From the NCBI GenBank assembly GCA_003644895.1, contig QNDO01000008.1, forward strand, positions 1 through 19,975: a stretch of DNA of 19,975 bases, in the 5' to 3' direction. Source of the stretch: Candidatus Hydrothermota bacterium. GTDB taxonomy: Bacteria > Hydrothermota > Hydrothermia > UBA1063. Positions 1 through 7,519 of this stretch are shown one piece after another. The translations under genes and the position numbers were made by a program. The notes under the pieces are model-generated. The model was not told the origin of the DNA. It did not search any database and was given only the letters and a program-made list of their open reading frames with translations. Position 1 is the stretch's first letter, and every line of letters begins with the position of its first letter.

Positions 1-2
1 GA

Positions 3-1004
3 ATAAATATGGTCAATGTAGCCCCTTACCCTGTATTGAGTCCCGCCCCTCTCAATTATCCCCTGGCACCTATGCTGCAATCCATTTATAATAAAAAACT
101 ACGTAAAATCCTTCAGGATGTTCTTGATGTATTTAGCCCCCGTGTAATTTTAAATATAGGGGGCTACGCTCACATTGAGATTTTAAAAATTTCAAAAAAA
201 AAGAGAATTCCATATATTGTAAAGTTAATGGGCACCATTGAGTTTGCTAAAGGTCCCAGAAGTCCTATTCGGATTCTCCAGTATTATCGTGAGTTTTTAT
301 GTTTCAGAAATAAAGCAGATTTCTATTTTCTTGTGGATGATGGTAGCCTGCCCGATAAGGTTGCATTATATCATGGCATCAAAGGGGATAGATTTCTGCT
401 TTTGCCTAATCCAAGACCTTCCTCTGAACTTATAAGCGAGCAAAGGGATAAAGATATAGTTAGTGTAGGATATTTTTCCAGATTTGACAAACTTAAAGGC
501 ACTGATTTTTTCTATAAAATTGCAAACAACATATTAAAGAACAATAAGGACGTCAGATTTATTATTGCCGGAGATGGACCATACAGGAATTTTATTTTAA
601 GACTAAAGGAAAAATATCCCGAGAGGATAAAATATCTCGGGTTCATTCCCCACAAAGAGTTACTTAAATATTATGGTGAAATAGATATTATTGTTTCCAC
701 CAGTCGCTATGCCAACGCCACCCTTCAGGTTGTGGAGGGCATGAATTTCGGTGTCCCGCCGGTGGTCTTTGATGTGCTTGGGACCAGAAAACTCATAGAG
801 GATGGGAAGACAGGTCTTCTTGTTAAGCCATGGAATGTGAAGGAATTTGTGAATAAATTGAAGGAGCTTATTGAAAATAGAGAGAAAAGGATAGAATTGG
901 GCCATAAGGCCCGAGACTTTGTTAGAAAAAATATCCCCACCTGGGAGGATCGGGTGGATATGGAGATCAGAAAGATGGAGGAGTTGGTAGATGCGCGTGG
1001 TTAA
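3..1004 (+). CDS. GT4-family glycosyltransferase, 5' end outside window
   Basis: This is a GT-B fold glycosyltransferase of the GT4 (glycogen synthase/WbuB-like) type, which would transfer a sugar from a nucleotide-sugar donor to a surface-glycan acceptor at the cytoplasmic face. The nucleotide-binding C-terminal half is clear: a domain-opening VGYFSRFDKLKG segment, IIAGDGPYR, YLGFIPHKELLKYY, then VVEGMNFGVPPVV and DGKTGLLV. The frame stays open to the window edge. An internal ATG at position 9 exists, but the visible protein (about 330 residues) lacks part of the N-terminal Rossmann domain normal for this family (usually 360-400 residues), so the gene probably starts upstream. The usual EX7E motif keeps only its second Glu (in VVEG); Ala stands where the first is expected. 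It overlaps the following flippase gene by 14 bases, which supports a role in polysaccharide assembly. Family assignment is firm; donor and acceptor are unknown. Confidence 0.88.
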   Translation: MNMVNVAPYPVLSPAPLNYPLAPMLQSIYNKKLRKILQDVLDVFSPRVILNIGGYAHIEILKISKKKRIPYIVKLMGTIEFAKGPRSPIRILQYYREFLCFRNKADFYFLVDDGSLPDKVALYHGIKGDRFLLLPNPRPSSELISEQRDKDIVSVGYFSRFDKLKGTDFFYKIANNILKNNKDVRFIIAGDGPYRNFILRLKEKYPERIKYLGFIPHKELLKYYGEIDIIVSTSRYANATLQVVEGMNFGVPPVVFDVLGTRKLIEDGKTGLLVKPWNVKEFVNKLKELIENREKRIELGHKARDFVRKNIPTWEDRVDMEIRKMEELVDARG

Positions 1005-2358
1005 AAATATTATCTTTCTTTATCTTGCTTATTTTCTTACTTTTCTTGCAGGATTTTTGCAGCTTAAGATATTAACCCTATTCATTCCCAAGGATGCGTT
1101 GGGCCATTTTTTCTTTGCTGGAAATGTAGGGTTATTTCTGGGTAGTATATTACTCCTGGGTTTCCCGCTGGTATTCCAGCGATATATTCCCATTTATAGA
1201 AGGGACGAGATGAAGGACAAGGAAGCTTCACTGATATATCTTGCATTTTCACTCCATATTGCTGTTGGGATTATTCTATTTATTGCAGTGTATTATTTAA
1301 AGGGAATTAGTTTCTTGCTCCCATTTTCTGCTTTTTATCTTCTTTCAACTTATAGTATTCCCCTTTTTGCTTTTATATCCCAGGAGAAGGCATATTACTA
1401 CGCTATATACAGTTCTCTGAGAATCGGGGCGGTGGTTGTATTTCTTTATCTCACGAGGAGGATACTAAATATAGAGAGGGCTTCTCTCATAATTCTTATA
1501 TCCACTATCGCCTGTATGGTCCCTGCTCTTCTGAGCAGCGCCAGGCCTGTATTTAGATTCAAACAGGTTTTCAGGGAAATAAAAGCATTCCTAAAATATT
1601 CATTCTTTTCACAACTGCTTTCTCCCTTTTTCCAGTACCTGGATGGTATTTTAATCCCCCTTTTCATGCCCTATAGTTTTCTTTCCATTTTTACAGTTGC
1701 CCGAAAACTGGATTTTGGTTCCAGACAGATCCTAGAGATACCTCTTCAGGCCACTGCACCTTATATAAGCTCAAAAAAAGAAGATGAAACCCGCGAGGAA
1801 TTATTCAGAAAAGGTTTTAACATATTTAGAACAGTGTATTTTTATGCTGCTTTGACCATCTTTTTCATTTTTCTATTCTTCGGAAGAAGGCTCATTGTGC
1901 TTGTAAGCTCTCCTTCTTATCTGGATGCATATCCTCACCTCATTCTCCTGTCACTTTCATTGCTGATTTCATCTATATTTGCTCCCGATGCCATGTACAG
2001 TCGTTCAGTGGGTAGAGTAGATATATTCTTCTATAAAGATGTAGTCTGGGTTTTCAGCTTTCTCCTGTATATTTTTGTGGCTGCTCCTCATTTTAAACTA
2101 TATGGATTTTCCAGTGCATTTGTTTTCGCTTCGTTGCTTACCCTTATATATCAGACTTCAAAATTGAGGACAGCACCCCTTGTGGAATATATATATGATG
2201 TTTTAAGGGTTGTCCTTATCTCTGTGGGGGCCTATGTGTTCTACTTGAGAGGGAATTACTTTCTCCCCTTTTTAATTTTAATGTTGATTATTACGGTGGA
2301 TTTTAGGAAAATTATAGAAGTATATAACTTTTACAGGAAATACTCTAAAAGAGGATAG
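991..2358 (+). CDS. Polysaccharide flippase (PST/Wzx-like, MVF superfamily)
   Basis: A 455-residue, very hydrophobic protein with about 12 predicted membrane helices, from residue 5 to the C-terminus, broken by short charged loops such as RRDEMKDKE near residue 72. Length and layout match lipid-linked oligosaccharide flippases of the polysaccharide transporter family, which move undecaprenyl-linked glycans across the inner membrane. The N-terminal segment with LGHFFFAGNVG after helix 1 is typical of that family. The ATG at 991 follows a GGAGGAG ribosome site (977-983) with 7-base spacing and lies inside the end of the glycosyltransferase gene, so the two are translationally coupled. Sequence conservation in this family is low, so the call rests on membrane topology, length and the glycosyltransferase neighbour. 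The substrate cannot be read from the sequence. Confidence 0.82.
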   Translation: MRVVKNIIFLYLAYFLTFLAGFLQLKILTLFIPKDALGHFFFAGNVGLFLGSILLLGFPLVFQRYIPIYRRDEMKDKEASLIYLAFSLHIAVGIILFIAVYYLKGISFLLPFSAFYLLSTYSIPLFAFISQEKAYYYAIYSSLRIGAVVVFLYLTRRILNIERASLIILISTIACMVPALLSSARPVFRFKQVFREIKAFLKYSFFSQLLSPFFQYLDGILIPLFMPYSFLSIFTVARKLDFGSRQILEIPLQATAPYISSKKEDETREELFRKGFNIFRTVYFYAALTIFFIFLFFGRRLIVLVSSPSYLDAYPHLILLSLSLLISSIFAPDAMYSRSVGRVDIFFYKDVVWVFSFLLYIFVAAPHFKLYGFSSAFVFASLLTLIYQTSKLRTAPLVEYIYDVLRVVLISVGAYVFYLRGNYFLPFLILMLIITVDFRKIIEVYNFYRKYSKRG

Positions 2359-2365
2359 CTTTATC

Positions 2366-2387
2366 GAGGCTTGCCTCTATTTTTTGT
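2366..2387 (+). terminator. Possible weak intrinsic terminator after the flippase gene
   Basis: GAGG (2366-2369) and CCTC (2374-2377) can form a short stem around a CTTG loop, followed by TATTTTTTG. The stem is only 4 bp (5 if a 2-base loop is allowed), so it is weak on its own. It lies just past the flippase stop and overlaps the -35 box of the next promoter. Confidence 0.35.
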
Positions 2388-2399
2388 TTATGTTATAAT
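2371..2399 (+). promoter_or_regulatory. Sigma-70-type promoter for the ytxH-accD operon
   Basis: TTGCCT (2371-2376), a 17-base spacer, and TATAAT (2394-2399) preceded by TG one base upstream, giving an extended -10 (TGTTATAAT). The start of transcription would be near 2406, just ahead of the GGGGGA ribosome site and the ATG at 2421. This is the only clear promoter seen for the six genes from 2421 to 7519. Confidence 0.75.
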
Positions 2400-2420
2400 T
2401 GAGGATGAAAGGGGGAACCT

Positions 2421-2648
2421 ATGAAAGTCGGGAAGATTGTATTGGGTTTTGTGGCGGGGTTTGTTGTTGGTGCATCCCTTGTGGCGCTATTTACACCCTG
2501 GAGTGGTGAAGAAGTGAGAGAAACACTCAGGTTGGAAAAGCCCGATGTGAAAAAGAGAATCGACAGGGTGAAAAAGAAAATAGAGTCACTTGAGCGAGAA
2601 CTGGCAGAAAGAGGTGAAGATGCTATTCAGGAAAAGAAAGAAGATTGA
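2421..2648 (+). CDS. YtxH-like small membrane protein
   Basis: A 75-residue protein with one N-terminal membrane helix (about residues 5-27) rich in small residues spaced as GxxxGxxxGA, followed directly by LFTPWSGEEVRE. This Gly-zipper helix plus L-F-x-P-x-x-G-x-x-x-R is the signature of the YtxH/general-stress small membrane protein family. Residues 42-70 are highly charged and heptad-like, probably a short coiled coil on the cytoplasmic side. Molecular function is unknown in general; YtxH proteins are stress-linked in Bacillus. The start is supported by a GGGGGA ribosome site and a good promoter just upstream. Its last 29 bases overlap the start of accD, so it heads the operon and is coupled to accD. 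The family call is fairly safe; no specific role is claimed. Confidence 0.78.
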   Translation: MKVGKIVLGFVAGFVVGASLVALFTPWSGEEVRETLRLEKPDVKKRIDRVKKKIESLERELAERGEDAIQEKKED

Positions 2649-3471
2649 GGGTGAAAAGAAGGATATTCCCGAAGGTCTGTTTTTGAAGTGCGAGAAGTGC
2701 GGGGAACTTTTTTACAAGAATCAGCTGGAAAAAAATCTTTGGGTATGTCCTAAATGCGGATTTCATTTTCGGGTTGGCGTGGATTTTTATAAGAAGATTC
2801 TCTTCGATGATGGAGACTTTATTAAGCATTTTGCAGCAGATCTTGAAAGCCAAGACCCACTGGATTTTCCAGGTTACAAAGAAAAACTTGATAGGGCAAA
2901 GGCAAAAACAGGCCTCAAAGAAGCTGCTGTCAGTGGTCTTGCGAGAATAAATGGGAGAGAGGTGGTATTCTTCCTCACGGATTTCAGGTTTCTTGGTGGA
3001 AGTATGGGATCGGTATATGGTGAGATTTTCTACAGAGCTGCTCAGGAGGCTATAAAAAGAAATATCCCCTTTATTTCGCTTACTTCTTCAGGTGGAGGTG
3101 CAAGAATGCACGAAGGTATTTTTTCTCTCATGCAGATGGTTAAAACCACAGTAGCAGTGGTTGAAATGGAGGAGAAAGGTATTCCCTTCATTTCTGTTCT
3201 AACGGACCCTACCATGGGTGGGGTAATGGCATCTTTTGCTTCTTTAGGAGATATTATAATAGCTGAACCTGGGGCTTTGTTGGGTTTTGCTGGTCCACGG
3301 GTAATCCAGCAGACAATAAAACAGGATCTCCCCACTGGTTTTCAGCGGTCTGAATTTTTGCTTGAGAAGGGATTTGTGGACATGGTGGTTCCAAGAAAGG
3401 AATTAAAATCTGTTTTATCTAAATTACTCGATATTCTGGGAGGAGAAAATGGCAGAAGTCAAACTGGTTAA
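2620..3471 (+). CDS. accD: Acetyl-CoA carboxylase carboxyltransferase beta subunit
   Basis: AccD pairs with AccA to transfer the carboxyl group from carboxybiotin on AccB to acetyl-CoA, making malonyl-CoA for fatty-acid synthesis in the cytoplasm. The protein has the N-terminal zinc ribbon (C24, C27, C43, C46 in CEKC...CPKC) and then the crotonase-fold carboxyltransferase domain, with GGSMGSVYGE, SSGGGARMHEG and DPTMGGVMASFASLGD, the last giving the acyl-CoA oxyanion loops. Length (283 residues) is normal. I chose the ATG at 2620 over an in-frame TTG at 2590: it sits behind AAAGAGGTG and gives the usual short basic N-terminus (LFRKRKK). accA is not in the window, nor are accB or accC. The gene overlaps ytxH upstream by 29 bases and the ABC ATPase gene downstream by 23. 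Confidence 0.95.
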   Translation: MLFRKRKKIEGEKKDIPEGLFLKCEKCGELFYKNQLEKNLWVCPKCGFHFRVGVDFYKKILFDDGDFIKHFAADLESQDPLDFPGYKEKLDRAKAKTGLKEAAVSGLARINGREVVFFLTDFRFLGGSMGSVYGEIFYRAAQEAIKRNIPFISLTSSGGGARMHEGIFSLMQMVKTTVAVVEMEEKGIPFISVLTDPTMGGVMASFASLGDIIIAEPGALLGFAGPRVIQQTIKQDLPTGFQRSEFLLEKGFVDMVVPRKELKSVLSKLLDILGGENGRSQTG

Positions 3472-4534
3472 TGTGACAAAGATTTTTCAAAGGGGGAATA
3501 TAGGTGTTAAAGATGTGAATTTTACCGTGGAAGATGGGGAATTTTGTGTAATACTGGGTCCTTCAGGATGTGGGAAAACCACAACGTTAAGGCTCATAGC
3601 CGGTCTTGAAGAACCGACTGAGGGCGAAATTTATATCGGTGGCAGACTGGTGAATAATATCCCGCCCAAGGATAGAGATATTGCGATGGTGTTCCAAAAT
3701 TACGCTCTGTATCCTCACATGAATGTTTTTGATAATATGGCCTTTGGATTAAAAATGAGAAGAATGCCAAAGGAAGAGATAAAGAAACGAGTAGAAGAAG
3801 CAGCAAAACTTCTGGGAATAGAGAAACTTTTAGATAGAAAACCCAGGGAACTTTCTGGTGGGCAGAGACAGAGAGTTGCATTGGGTAGAGCCATTGTGAG
3901 AAATCCTAAAGTATTTCTTTTCGATGAGCCTCTATCTAACCTTGACGCTAAGATGAGGGTGAGAATGAGAGCTGAACTGGCGAAATTACATAAGAAGCTG
4001 AAGGCAACTTCCATTTATGTGACTCATGATCAGGTAGAGGCCATGACGCTTGGTGATAAGATTGTACTTCTTAAAGATGGGACAGTGCAACAGATTGCAG
4101 ACCCCCTTACCCTTTATCATAAGCCAGCCAACAAATTCGTTGCAGGCTTTATTGGTTCTCCAGCCATGAACTTTTTTGAAGGTAAGATAATGGAAGAAGG
4201 TGAAACTCTCTATTTTGTTGGCAAGGAATTAAAAATAAAAATTCCAGAGAAAAAAGCCATCAAAATAAAAGAAAGGAAGAACCTAGAAGAAGTGGTATTT
4301 GGGATTAGACCAGAAGATATTGAATTAGGTAAGGGAGAAATAGAAGCAAGGGTGGACCTTATAGAGACTCTCGGAAATGAGATCCTTGTATATCTGTCTC
4401 TGGATGATACCACGTTCATTGCCAGGATCCCGCCCTATAATCCACCAAAGGCCAATGATAGAGTAAGGATAAATTTCATAGAGGATAGGATTCATATTTT
4501 CGATACAAAAACCGAGGAGAATATCACCATTTGA
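3449..4534 (+). CDS. Orphan sugar-type ABC transporter ATPase (MsmX/UgpC/MalK family)
   Basis: A 361-residue ATPase of the carbohydrate uptake (CUT1) class that would power import of oligosaccharides or glycerol-phosphate-like solutes. All motifs are intact: Walker A GPSGCGKTT (37-45), Q-loop Q83, signature LSGGQ (135-139), Walker B VFLFDE (155-160), D-loop SNLDAK and H-loop H193. Residues from about 235 form the MalK-type OB/TOBE regulatory domain, including FGIRPEDI. The ATG at 3449 lies behind GGGAGGAGAAA, inside the end of accD. There is no permease or solute-binding gene beside it, so it probably serves transporters coded elsewhere, as MsmX does in Bacillus. Family call is very strong; the transported substrate is unknown, and it could also be a lone duplicate. 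Confidence 0.93.
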   Translation: MAEVKLVNVTKIFQRGNIGVKDVNFTVEDGEFCVILGPSGCGKTTTLRLIAGLEEPTEGEIYIGGRLVNNIPPKDRDIAMVFQNYALYPHMNVFDNMAFGLKMRRMPKEEIKKRVEEAAKLLGIEKLLDRKPRELSGGQRQRVALGRAIVRNPKVFLFDEPLSNLDAKMRVRMRAELAKLHKKLKATSIYVTHDQVEAMTLGDKIVLLKDGTVQQIADPLTLYHKPANKFVAGFIGSPAMNFFEGKIMEEGETLYFVGKELKIKIPEKKAIKIKERKNLEEVVFGIRPEDIELGKGEIEARVDLIETLGNEILVYLSLDDTTFIARIPPYNPPKANDRVRINFIEDRIHIFDTKTEENITI

Positions 4535-5697
4535 AGCATTTTGTTATCAGGCTCTGGCAGAAACTTGACAGAGATGACTGCTTCAATAGAGCTGCCTCCC
4601 TGGCATATATTACCATTTTTGCTTTTATACCGGTATCCTCCATTTTATTTTTTCTTTTTGCCAGATTTCAGTTTTTTGGGGAAATACAGGATAAATTAAG
4701 GGATTTGTTTTTTTCTTACTTTGTTCCCCAATCTGCTGCCCAAATGAATGCTTACTTTGCAAGATTTATTGAAAAGATGGGAAACCTGGGTATCTTGGGT
4801 ATCATAGCCCTTATAATAACTTCTCTCCTTCTGGTGGATGCACTGGAGAAGGTTATGAATGACATCTGGGGAGTCATCAAAAAACGTCCTCTACTCAATA
4901 AGCTTGCTTCTTACTGGGCTTTTCTTAGTTTGGCTCCCATTCTCATAGGTCTATCTTTTTACCTTACTACAAGGGTTTCATCATATCCCCTTGTAAAATT
5001 TTTCGGTGAATCAAGCTTTTTTAAGTATTTTTCTGCCATTGTAATTCCCTTCTTTATAACGGTAGTGGCATTTTTTGTGGTTTATTATTTCCTGCCCAAT
5101 GCAGAAGTAGACCCTGTTAAGGCTCTTATTGGTGCCATTACCGGGGCTTTCCTCTGGGAGGTTTCGAAATGGGGCTTTGATATATATCTTGCAAAATTCT
5201 CATTTTTACAGACCTTTTACGGTACTGTGGCCACAATCCCTATTTTTATATTCTGGATTTATCTCTCCTGGCTTTTCCTATTGGTTGGTGCTCAGATTGC
5301 CGTGTTACTGGAGGGAGATCCGGGGGAGAGGTTCTCTCCCGCATTGACACTTTTAACTCTTCTCGAAGTATATAAAAAATTTGAAAGCGAAGGGGAATGT
5401 ACTCTAAAAGATATACAGGAAAAATTAAAGGTGAATAAGGGGAGGGCAAGAGCGATGTTGAGAAGACTGGAGTTTCTGAGGCTGTCTGCAGAGGTAGAGA
5501 AAGGGAAATTTGTACCAGTAAAGGCAGCAAAGAGACTGCTTCTTGTTGACGTTCTGCATAAGCTGGAAGTTATAAACATTAATGATGTAAAGGATGATCT
5601 CATAGGTTTTAAAACCATGGAGGAGATAAAAAAGAGGCTTAACAAGGGGATAGATGCAATTACCCTGGAGGAGGTTCTTTCATGGGAGGAGAATTGA
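4531..5697 (+). CDS. YihY/BrkB (UPF0761) family membrane protein
   Basis: A 388-residue inner-membrane protein. The N-terminal 265 residues hold about six helices (roughly 25-48, 85-105, 128-147, 168-188, 195-215, 233-262) and the family's hallmark YGTVATIPIFIFWIYLSW followed by GAQI (227-256). The once-used name ribonuclease BN is an error for this family, and its molecular role is unsettled. Residues from about 275 form a soluble tail that looks like a winged helix (TLKDIQEKLKVNKGRARAMLRRLEFLRL), as in other long YihY members. Translation appears to start at TTG 4531, which overlaps the previous stop as TTGA; a GAGGAGA (4514-4520) sits 10 bases upstream. No ATG is available nearby in frame, and the residues after the TTG fit the family N-terminus. 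Confidence 0.85.
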   Translation: MKHFVIRLWQKLDRDDCFNRAASLAYITIFAFIPVSSILFFLFARFQFFGEIQDKLRDLFFSYFVPQSAAQMNAYFARFIEKMGNLGILGIIALIITSLLLVDALEKVMNDIWGVIKKRPLLNKLASYWAFLSLAPILIGLSFYLTTRVSSYPLVKFFGESSFFKYFSAIVIPFFITVVAFFVVYYFLPNAEVDPVKALIGAITGAFLWEVSKWGFDIYLAKFSFLQTFYGTVATIPIFIFWIYLSWLFLLVGAQIAVLLEGDPGERFSPALTLLTLLEVYKKFESEGECTLKDIQEKLKVNKGRARAMLRRLEFLRLSAEVEKGKFVPVKAAKRLLLVDVLHKLEVININDVKDDLIGFKTMEEIKKRLNKGIDAITLEEVLSWEEN

Positions 5698-6371
5698 TCG
5701 TTGCTTTGAATACAAATAAAATCGGGGAAGCCCTTGAGTGGGTTGACCAACTTAGGGGTGTTGTTAATTTTTATAAAGTAGGGCTGCCATTATATCTGAA
5801 ATATGGGAAAAAGATAATCGAAGAATTGAGAAGTAGAAATCTGAGAGTATTTCTTGATCTAAAACTTCATGATATACCTTCTGTTGTAAAGCAGAGTCTA
5901 GAGGTGTTCCAGAGGGGTGAGGTTGAGATGGTTACATGTCATATTTCAGGGGGAAGCGAAATGCTAAAAGAGGCAAAGCAGGCTGCATCTCAAAGTGGAA
6001 TAAGAATAGCAGGGGTTACAATATTAACAAGTATTGACAGATACATGATGCAGAGATTTATTGGACATTACCTCACTCTCGAGGAGGTGGTCAACAATTT
6101 ACTTAAAGTTGCCATGGAGGTTTCCCTTGATCTAGCTGTGGTCTCGGGTAAAGAATTGAAGAGTATCCCCGAAGAGGTGAAAACAAAAATGGATTTTATC
6201 GTACCCGGAGTTAGACTGGAAGGTGCGGAATCACTTGATCAAAAGCGTGTCATTACCCCCCAGGAAGCTGTAGCTCTTGGAGCTAAATATATAGTGGTGG
6301 GGCGGCCTATAACCCATTCTTCCAACCCACTTGCCAGTGCAGAAGCTTATCTAGAAGCCTTAAAGGTATGA
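5682..6371 (+). CDS. pyrF: Orotidine 5'-phosphate decarboxylase
   Basis: PyrF decarboxylates orotidine monophosphate to UMP, the last step of de novo pyrimidine synthesis, as a cytoplasmic TIM-barrel dimer. Seen: IVALN (6-10), FYKVGLPLY with the conserved Lys, the catalytic DLKLHDIP motif (Asp-x-Lys-x-x-x-Asp), TCHISGG, and the phosphate-binding end VPGVR with DQKR, GAKYIVVGRPI. Length 229 is normal for the bacterial group 1 enzyme. The strand-1 Asp that normally contacts the ribose (usually VALD) is Asn10 here, which is unusual. The ATG at 5682 has GGAGGAGG seven bases upstream and overlaps the YihY gene by 16 bases; a TTG at 5694 behind GGGAGGAGAA is a possible alternative start. No other pyrimidine gene is adjacent. 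Confidence 0.93.
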   Translation: MGGELIVALNTNKIGEALEWVDQLRGVVNFYKVGLPLYLKYGKKIIEELRSRNLRVFLDLKLHDIPSVVKQSLEVFQRGEVEMVTCHISGGSEMLKEAKQAASQSGIRIAGVTILTSIDRYMMQRFIGHYLTLEEVVNNLLKVAMEVSLDLAVVSGKELKSIPEEVKTKMDFIVPGVRLEGAESLDQKRVITPQEAVALGAKYIVVGRPITHSSNPLASAEAYLEALKV

Positions 6372-7519
6372 ATTTTCTTTTTCATTCTCTTGTTATCCTT
6401 TCATTAATTCTTCCTGTAAGCTCTGATGATTATCGAGAATATCCAGAAAATTATTTCAAATTAAGTGGACTTGGAGGTTTGAATTATAGGGGGATTGTAT
6501 TGGATACCACGGGTTACTATTTACCTATCTTCCCGGAATTTCACTTTTACGCCAAAGAGGGATACATAGGTCTTAAGCGGGATACCTTGAAAAGGGCAAT
6601 TCCAGAAACTCAACTCTTTTCTAAGAGGGGAGGTGCGTATTATTCAGAAATTGGCGGGGGGTTTATTACGCGCCTGGGATTGCGAGAACTAGAAGCAGCT
6701 GTATATTTTTCCAGTTTAAAGGAGAGTGAAACCGATAGAAGTTTCCACTACGCAGAGATGAGTTACCTTGGCATACCGCGCATAAATATTTTCTACCTCA
6801 CACCTGGGGAAAGAAATAATTATGCCATGGATCTGAGATTCCCATGGGTTCATTTTTTTGCAGGGAGAGGAATAACAGAGATATACCAAGTATCCCTATT
6901 CCCTTGGAAGCAGATTTCTTTGGGGGTTAAAGCAGAGAATTCGATTTACACAGTTAAAATGGGCTATGGGCCATGTGCGTTCAATTTCCAGAAAGAGGAG
7001 GATGAATTCACACCTGGTTTTAGTTTGGAATGGGGGAGAAGCCCGGTATTTTTATGGACTGAATACGGAAAAAGATATTATTATGAAAGACTTGAGGAAG
7101 CTCTGAGGGTCTCTGCGAAGGTCTCTTTAAAGTATTTTCTCGCATTTGTGTATTACAAGCGGGCTCTTAAAAATGATGGAAAAGTATATATTAGGACCCC
7201 GGAAGATGTCGTAGATTCTTCCAGATCTTCCATGGACTTGATGGGAGAGATTAAAATTCCTCTATGGAAGCTCTTTAACTTCTCAGGAGCTGTTGTGTAT
7301 AATTCACGTCATTCTAATCCTGACTTTGTAGTGGTAGTGAATAGGAGTTTAAGTTTTAGAGATGGAGAGGTTGTGATAACACCGGAACTAGTCTGGAATT
7401 CGAGAAATTCTTATCTTAAATTTCTTCTTTCAGTTATGTTATTTAAAGCCATGGAAATTCAGTATATACAGTATAGGGATAATTACAGATTTGCCATTGG
7501 GGCAAGACTTTTTGATTGA
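6368..7519 (+). CDS. Exported beta-rich protein, likely outer-membrane, unknown function
   Basis: I do not recognise a family for this 383-residue protein. Residues 1-19 form a short signal peptide (hydrophobic LVILSLILPVSS, then an acidic start DDYREY), though its n-region lacks Lys or Arg. The rest is rich in Tyr, Phe and alternating hydrophobic/polar stretches such as LEAAVYFSSL, ISLGVKAENSIYTVKMGYG and LKYFLAFVYYKRAL, the pattern of amphipathic beta strands. The chain ends AIGARLFD, close to the aromatic end typical of beta-barrel proteins. An outer-membrane barrel is therefore the best guess. The ATG at 6368 overlaps the pyrF stop as ATGA, so it is the last gene of the operon. Its stop (7517-7519) directly abuts the stop of the convergent mtnA gene with no base between. 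Confidence 0.72.
   Translation: MNFLFHSLVILSLILPVSSDDYREYPENYFKLSGLGGLNYRGIVLDTTGYYLPIFPEFHFYAKEGYIGLKRDTLKRAIPETQLFSKRGGAYYSEIGGGFITRLGLRELEAAVYFSSLKESETDRSFHYAEMSYLGIPRINIFYLTPGERNNYAMDLRFPWVHFFAGRGITEIYQVSLFPWKQISLGVKAENSIYTVKMGYGPCAFNFQKEEDEFTPGFSLEWGRSPVFLWTEYGKRYYYERLEEALRVSAKVSLKYFLAFVYYKRALKNDGKVYIRTPEDVVDSSRSSMDLMGEIKIPLWKLFNFSGAVVYNSRHSNPDFVVVVNRSLSFRDGEVVITPELVWNSRNSYLKFLLSVMLFKAMEIQYIQYRDNYRFAIGARLFD

Noticed and set aside
2590..2619. TTG start for accD
   Set aside because: The ATG at 2620 has a better ribosome site and yields the normal AccD N-terminus; the TTG would lengthen the overlap with ytxH.
5292..5750. 152-codon minus-strand frame across the YihY tail and pyrF start
   Set aside because: Ser/Thr/Phe-rich antisense shadow of two well-supported genes, with no motif or start signal.
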